DNA of 64,000 bases from Plecoglossus altivelis (lineage: Eukaryota > Chordata > Actinopteri > Osmeriformes > Plecoglossidae). The stretch spans positions 14,013,918-14,077,917 of the forward strand of contig BROE01000020.1 in assembly GCA_036571765.1 (NCBI GenBank), given 5' to 3'. The notes beneath the pieces were generated by a model. The model saw only the letters and a program-made list of their open reading frames with translations, was not told the DNA's origin and searched no databases. Within the stretch, counting starts at the first letter, position 1. Every line of letters begins with the position of its first letter. Positions 53,601-61,872 of the stretch are shown piece after piece. Both the position numbers and the translations under genes were made by a program.

Positions 53601-56550
53601 GGAGGATTTTTTCAATGACTTCTATCTCTCTTCACCGTACTCAACGAGCACCTTATTCGCTCTCCCGTTGCAAAGTCAAAGTGTTCTACTTCATCCGTCT
53701 GACCCCTCTGCTTTTTCCTTTCTCTTCATTTCCATTTTTCTTTTTCAATTTCCGCCGTGTGACGCCTTTATCCTGGTCATATTAGAGACCAGCAGGCTTT
53801 CTGCAATCAGAGGATCAATTGAAAACCACTCAGGACCTCCAATTCAAGCCCCTTTGCCTACAGCACACACACCACACACACACACCGCACACGCACCGCA
53901 CACACACCAAAACACCTCTGTAATAATCATTCGATGTAGAACATCATTTTGAGTGTAAGGACTCTCTGAGTCACAAAGGAAAGGTTACGAGAGGATGGAA
54001 GGCATATGTTAGAACGGATGGCTTTAAACAGCAGATGGACGATGCTTTTTGGATGAATCATACGTCTCATTAATCTATTCATTTTTACATTAACGTTATC
54101 CTGCTACTGTCACATACATTATTTATTTTATTTATTTATATACAGATCTTTCCCGTTCATTGGATGTTTAAGAGTAGTGACTTGTATTACATAGAAAGAG
54201 CACCGTATACAATATTTATTCATCAATAAAGTATTCTTGTAATGCATGTTGTCATTAATGCGTTTGCGTGGGTGCCTTGTCTCTTACAGAAAGCAATGGT
54301 GACCCACGTGTCTCCAGACATCCTGTATCTATTCAGAGTCCAAGCCGTGTGCCGACAAGACCTGCGCAGCGACTTCAGCCAGACCCTGCTGTTCAGTGGT
54401 ACTGCCTCAACCTAAGCCACCACGCTATTCACTGTGCCTTGTAGATAGCTGTCCGTTACGCATTGCATGTCCTATGTCTCGCTTTCTGTGTAAACGTTTC
54501 CTATGTTTGTTTTACCATTCTAGCAAACACCACCAGGATATTCGAAGGGTCACGGATTGTCAAACCCGGAATGGTAAGTGACCAGTAGGTGGCAGCACAT
54601 ATTTGTTTAAAATAATGAATAATGGCTGATTAAACGCCCCCCCCCCACACTTCCTCCTGCCTCTCTCTCTCCAGCCCACCGTGTCTCCAGCCTCGTCTGC
54701 AGACATGGCTCCCATCAGCTCTGGCTCCTCCACCTGGACCTCCTCCGGCCTCCCTTTCTCCTTTGTCTCCATGGCAACGGGCATGGGCCCCTCCTCCAGT
54801 GGTAGCCAGGCGACTGTGGCTTCTGTGGTGACCAGCACCCTCCTGGCAGGGCTAGGCTTCAGTGGGGGGGTCATTTCCTCCCTCCCTGGCTCCCTCTGGC
54901 CCACCCAGGCCCCAGCCACCAACAGCCAGGCCCCCCGCCAACCCGCCCAGCCAGCCCCCTCCACCCCTGAACCAGCCGGCCCCAACGGCTCAGACACAGA
55001 CGCCCCCACTGAGGAGCATGAAGTGAGTAAGCAGGACGAAGGAGAGGAGGGGGAGAAGGAGGAAGGAGAGGAAGAGGAGAGGGAGGAAGACCGGAAGAAG
55101 AAGAATAAAAACACATCTGATGAGGTGACGGAGCCCCAGATGAACAGCACAGTGGCAAAAGAGTCAGCCAGCCCCACTCCTACGTCCACAGCCAGAGAGA
55201 AACCTCAGGGGGGAGCCCCTGCATCCCGGACAACCACAACGCCCCCCAGCTCAGCGGAGGACCCGTTGGTCAACGTAGTGAAGAATACTCAGGAGTTGAC
55301 CAATGACACGACGGAGATGCAGATTCCTCAAAGTCCTACCCGCTCTCCTAAAGGGAGCAGCGAAGAGAAAAAACGCTGGCCTTTCTCTGTTCAACCTGGT
55401 AAGCCGAGATTCACGCCAAATACAAGGGATGCTGTCATGTAAAGGGGAACGACAAACCCAGGCCTTTCCCCTCAAACTGAAGTTTTACAGTTTCACTATA
55501 AAAAACCCACAACATGCAACACTTTAGCAATTAAAAATCAAGTTAAATGCCGGAATTGTTTTCACAGTACAGTTTGACGTAAGATGTTAGCCACAGCTAC
55601 AGCCTCAGTTTGCCTGCATATCAGTATAACTCAGTGGCATCCAATGGCCCCCGCGGCAGACATTTTCTATATATATTAGAAAGGAACTGCCTGGCAGACA
55701 GAAAACAAGGAGCCAGGATATTTGTTTTATGAACTGTTTGCTACATCACATATTTTCGTCATTGTGGATAATGGATGTATTTGAGTAAGCCTTGCTATGT
55801 GCCTCAGGGCTCCCCCAGTCAATTACCTTCCTGATCTAGCTGCGCTACTGGAATAATGAATGCACATTTGTGGCCAAATAGAGTAAAGGACTTGAAAGTG
55901 TGCCGGTAGTAAAGGTAGTTTTTCCCCCTCTATAAAACAAGCTTTATTTGCCGACTGATTGTGTGCTAAGTAATCCATTCTGTTGTTTCCTTACTGCCAA
56001 AGACAGGACCGGCGTGTCCAACATGACCCGGAGCCCCCATCCTGGGATGAGCCATGTGGAGTGGATTATCCCCCTGGTGGTGGTGTCTGCCCTCACCCTC
56101 CTCTGCCTCGTCATGCTGCTGGCTGTCCTGGTCTACTGGAGGTGAGGCCTGCCCCTCTTTGGGAAAGGTGTCAAATACTGTGTGTGCGCTTAACATGACC
56201 TTGTTTCTCTCTTGTCTTGTTTGGAGGACAAGCGTGTCATCATCTCCTTCTTGATGGCACACCCTGCTGCTACCGGAGCCTCTCCTGTGACATGCATTTC
56301 GGTTCTTGTGATTAAGACCTCTAATTCGATCCGCAAGCCACCCTTAAGTACCAGAGTACAGTTCCACAGTCAGGCAGTTACCCCTTTATGACCCCAGACA
56401 CAGCAATCTCCAACATGTCTTCCACGACACACAGACAATCACTCGCAAGGCCAGACATGGTGTTCTGTTTGAAGTGGGGTGACTTGATCCTCTGGCACCA
56501 TGGGGACTTCAGGCCCATCTGCCAGTGTGTGTGTCTGTGTGTGTATGTGG

Positions 56551-56595
<45 letters not shown>

Positions 56596-56673
56596 CGTGC
56601 AGATATCTGGACTCTCTGAAAGGTTGACGTCTATCTTAGCCAGTCTCCCCCTCCCTTACCCAACCCCCCCCCC

Positions 56674-56707
<34 letters not shown>

Positions 56708-58667
56708 GCTCCTGGGAGATGAGATGTTCAGGAGTGGGTGAGGGTGGTGGTGGGGACCAGAGGGCCTTGCAGTGCCAGGAGCCAGGCCCAGCTGTGTGTT
56801 CATCTGCAGTGCTGACTCCAGCCCCAGCACTCAGCCTCAGTAATTACACAGGCGAGGCCAGAGGCACATGCCAGCTGTCTAATGAGCCACAACAGCACAA
56901 TGGATCATTACCAGATCCCCATGCTTTATTTATGCTCAGCTCTGCCCTGAGCTGTGTCAGAGAGCTTTGGTGCACATTAATATGTTCTTGTAGTGCTGCT
57001 ATCAGGATTTGGATTTCCCACTGGTTCTCAGCAGTCCTAAATGTTTTTTTCCGTTTAGTCGTCAGATTTTGGCATCATATTGATCTCCTCTCGCAACATA
57101 CCTATGACAGCCTCAGACTGAGATGTAATGTTGGGAAACTCTTAGTGAAAGACAGATCAAGGAAGTAGAATGACTGCGATGAGCCGTCTCATCTGTGCGT
57201 GTGTCTGCGTGAGTGAGTGTGCAGGCGCGTGTGTTTGTGTGTGTGAGTGAGTGAGCGAGAAAGCTGGGTGTGCTTGCAGTGGTATTTGAGTGAGAGCTGG
57301 AGGACTGTCGGGATGTGAAAGGGCCATCACAGTGGCTGTGACAGCTCCCAGACAATGGCTGTCTTCCCCGAGGGAGCGGAACGTGATGAAAGGCCAGATC
57401 AGCCCTCACGCTCTCCTCCCTCCCCCTTTTTCATTCTCTCCCCCTGTCTCTTCCACTCGCCCCTTCTGTCTCATCCTGTCCCTCATCAGTCTGGTCCAGT
57501 TATACCATGAGATAGGGGGCATTTAAGGAGAAGCAATTCCTCCTCTAAACACTAGCTGATCTTAATGGTTTTAGTCACGAATGTAGGTTTCCCTTGTCAG
57601 CAGAACCGAAGGTGACGAATACAGATTCTGTGTATGCAGTTTTATGTTTCTCTATATAATTACCATGTGTGCTTATAAGTGTGTTCAGCCAATTATTGCT
57701 TTGAGGGCAGTACTCCATCTGGGAGCCTGTGAGACAGGCACGGTTGGGTGAAGCTCCCAGATGTCATACACACCTTGTGTGTAACGGTAGGATTCTGGAA
57801 GGGCAAGCCTCACTGGAGCAGGGGGTGGAGCTGGTGTGTTGTGCTGTGAGGGGAACTGGAGTCCAGTCAGATGAGCTCATCCATCCCTCATTCCTTGGTC
57901 TCAATCCGCCCTCTCCCCTCCCCTTCCCTCCCCTCCCCTCCCCTCCCACCCCATCACACCACACCTTCCTGCCCCCTCTGGGAGTTATGACACGTGGGTG
58001 ATGAAGGGGAAGGCTGTGACCAAGCCTGGGGACGTGCACCTCATCTGCTCCCCCCCTTCTCTTTCTCTCTTTCCCCCTCTCTCTTTCTGTCTTTCACTCT
58101 CTCTCTGCAATACACAGTAAATGCTGTTTAGCCACTCTCTCCTATGTTCTTTGTCTCTCTCTCTCTCACTCCTCCACTACAAGAATGACCAGCATCTGCT
58201 CTCTGCTCTGCATCAAGTACAGGTAGGGGGGAGCCTGCTTAATTAGTGCATTGGGGATGCATGCTCATGGAAAGTTAGGTGTACCTGCTATACTGCCTGG
58301 GGGGAGGGGGTGGGGGATTTGTAGATGTAGGTGAGTCCAATTTCTCGAATGTTGCTACTGTTAGAGGATTGTTTCTGTATAACTATTTCAGTTTTCAGAC
58401 ACATGATGTTGATTGTTTGTACATCTAATATTCATACAAAAGGAAAAGGCAAACAGATTCAAGAATACTGATTTAGTAATGGCTGCATGTCTATGATGAA
58501 GTGGCGGCGGTGTGACAAACCCAGCGCCGCTCTGTTTAGCTGCGACAGACTCTCAAGTCTAAATGTGTCATGGTGTTTTTTTTTAGTATTGTTTACCTGT
58601 TCCCTGCAGTCATCTCACACTGGGTCTCCACAGGCTGCGATGTACCCTGAGGCTGCTCCAGCGCTGA

Positions 58668-58701
<34 letters not shown>

Positions 58702-61700
58702 TGTTTGTGTACGTGTATGACATCAGCTGGGATGTAGCTACCCTGGGGCCCTCAACAGCAGTTTACTGCCAACCCTAGCCAATTACACTCCCTATACACA
58801 TGCTGTGGTAGACAGTCTCTTGCAGAAGACAGTGTACTAGTGCCTCAGCGTTGCAGTGTTAGCTCGGATGTCTGGCCTGCTGTCCCAGTCATGTCGGGTC
58901 CCCGCTTCAGTGACTGCTTCCTCTCAAGGTTCCTGCGTTTCCTCGTCTAACTGTGACCTGCTCCAGGAGCGTGCCTGTGGGAGGGCTGGGATGTGAGGAC
59001 CCGTTAGGGACCAAACTCTGGGAGGTAGAAGGACTATGCAAAGCAGATGTGATGCAACGAGTTAACCGGAAGGTTCTGTCTCCTTTGTTCTTTCAGGAGG
59101 TTTTTCCAGACCGCTCATTTCTACGTGGAGGACTGTAGCTCTCCAAGAGTGGTCGCCAATGACAACCTCCCTGTCATCCCCATTCCAGGTAAGCCCAACT
59201 TAACTCAAACTTATCTGTCACTTGGTAACAGAATTTTGCTCAGATTTTGTTTGCTTTCGCATAAGTTTTGGATCCGTCTGAGGTTCCTGGCTCATTTTGA
59301 GCTCTTTTCCTCTTGCCTGGTCAAGTGGTGCTCCACTGTCAGCGCAGACTGAGCCTTGATCATCGATGCTGTTTCCAGAGATAAGTGGGGTAAACAAGCC
59401 ATGTCTGCAGGCTGCTAAACCAGTCTGAAAATTACTTTTCCTGTCACATAGCACCTACTGTGACGTCTCCTCTCATCTGTATACAGAGAGCCTTGTGCAG
59501 AAGTCTGTCTGTAGCTTTGAGTAGCTTATCATCCTTAGTTTGAGCCTGATCAAGTCCTTTTCTGTCTGCCACTCACGCTGCATTTGCATGAGAAGCAGCC
59601 CCGCGCTAGCGGCCTGGTTCAGAGCTCCGACTGGGTTTTCGCCAAGCTCAGGGCTCCAGTGTAGCAGGAACGTGGCAGGAAGTCAATACCAAAGCTTTGC
59701 TGAGCACTTTACAGCCCAGGGACTCTGGATTCGGCCCGTCTCAAGGCTGGGATACCATAGTTAAAGACCACAGCTGCTGTCAGAATTGACTCTCCATCCA
59801 TTCGACTTTTATTGTCTCCTCCTCTTTCTCATTTATCGTCCTGGAGGAATGGAGGGCCTCTCGCAGCACTGACAAGTCTGTTAATAGTAGTTTAGAGTAG
59901 CTGAAAGAGCGGAGGTGAGTGTTAATGTTTACAAGGGGGCTTTTAGTGCAGCGATTGTTCCAAAGGTCTGGAAACGGAAAATGCATCCCACAACAAGATG
60001 TTTATGTGACAAGAGAATAATGGGGGGTCGAAGACAGTTGGCGGAGCCAAAAACTCTTATTAATCTACCTGTGTGTGAGTGTGTACGTGCATGCGTCTGT
60101 GTGGCTAAATGTTTTATAGGACAGACTACTGAAACCCACTTCTTACAATCCTCTTTCCTGTTTTCTTTTTTTAATGAACTGATTGTTTCATTAACTGATT
60201 TTCTTCTACATGTTCTACTCATTGTTCTGACCCTGTATTAATGCATCTTTGTAGTGCCTTCGTTCTTTATCGAGAAAAAAAACAAAGGAATTGCAGCTTG
60301 TCAGTCAGTCTTGGCCTTTAAAAACTGAATGTATTATGCCAGTTGATTCAATTGCCAATAGAGGCAAAGACAGGGGAGGAGAAGAATGAAAGGTGAGGAC
60401 CAGATGAAAGAAGAGGAGAGCAGAAAAAGGAGAAGGGAGGAGAGGCTGTTTGACAAATTAACAGTTTAAACCAAAACTAAGCAATCACCTCTAGCAGTGA
60501 ACCGCAGCAGCAGGGATTTGAGGGCCTGTGGCCCCAGCTGTGAGGGAAGATTGGCTGTGATAACCAGTAGCCCCGACCCAGCAGCTGGGACTGCTGTATG
60601 CTTGTCTCATTGCCACAGTGACCAGCCCATCACCTCCTCCTCCTAATGTGGGATTGGGGACTGGCTCAAATCAGACAGATGCTACCTTCCTCCAAACTCT
60701 CCTATTACCCAATTTAGCCCCTTAGTGCCGGTGACTGGTTAAGCCTAAGTACTAAAGCTGTCAGTCTGCAAGGTGATTAATGAGGTCTCCTCTCTGCATG
60801 CAAGGACAATGCAATTTGGATATTGAATCTCATTGGTGCTTTCACATCTCGGTAGATGTCTTGTGCGCCTGTGTGGGTGTGTCGCTCCTGGCAGGCTAGT
60901 CGGATAGAGGGCAGCGTTCTGTTCCGTCTGTCCAACATGGCACCCAAGGTGACATTGAGACGACAGACCAAGCAAGTCATGTCCTCCAGTTCTAGAGCAC
61001 AGTACCGCTACTTGTTCCACTCACACTGTGGCCCTGAGTAAGGCACATGAGGCTCGTGACATCCATCACAATCAGCGGTTCTGAAGCCTGTTCAGTGCTG
61101 CTAGCCCACAATTTCCAGATGACAATCGTTTGAGATTCTATTTCTGTGAAAGACTGGAGCCATGGAGGATTTAAAGCTGTAACTAATACCAAATCAGTCA
61201 ACCCCAGACGGTATGTAGAGAGACCCCTTCAGTTTGCTCAGGCCTGAACAGTGACAAGCCCTGTAGTGTGGGGTCATCCCTGTGCTGGTGTGACCATGCC
61301 CTGAGCTGAGCATTCATAAGACTACCAGTAGGGTTGGAAGAAGGGCTGGGCGAGAGGAGGTCGGCGGCTCGGACGCTCAGGGACTGGAGGGATGTCAAGA
61401 TCCCAGGGGCTTCTCCTGTCACCCTGCCCCACTGAGGCTCTCATCCCCAAAGGGGCATCTGACACAGAACATGGGAGCGTTCATACGTTCCATAACAGCT
61501 CCAGTTCATATACTGTGCATTTAATATACTTTGATGCGCGCACACACAGAACCCACAGTGACGTGCGTGTGGTATGTTTCCAGCCCTTTGTGATTGAGAT
61601 GTTTATGGGCTCCTCTTCCAGATGACATGGACGCTGTCCCTGTGAGGCACTTCATCAAACACATTATGGAGCTGTATTCAAACAACCTCCAAGGCTTCGC

Positions 61701-61826
61701 CGAGGAGTTCGAGGTAGGCGTCTCACTTGATATTGGTGGGCTCACTGAGGCCTGAATTGAGATGTGCATGTGTATTGCCAGATCTCAGCTACATACCATC
61801 GTAAAATGAAATCAGCTTCATGTTCA

Positions 61827-61872
<46 letters not shown>

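Larger units (their letters stand above)
56142..59096 (+). other. ptprg: ptprg intron 13, separating membrane helix from juxtamembrane exon
   Basis: A 2.96-kb GT-AG intron, phase 2. It holds a GT repeat (56525-56600), a C9-CT tract (56665-56707), a pyrimidine mirror tract (57899-57952), a GT repeat (58670-58697) and a possible 39-bp microexon (58184-58222). The segment 56825-57010 is repeat-free and could be a conserved element. The 29-residue mammalian alternative cassette that sits at this junction was not seen. Confidence 0.88.

Noticed and set aside
54560..55189. 209-codon open frame on the minus strand
   Set aside because: It is the antisense shadow of exon 12, open only because of the GC-rich codon use of the stalk.
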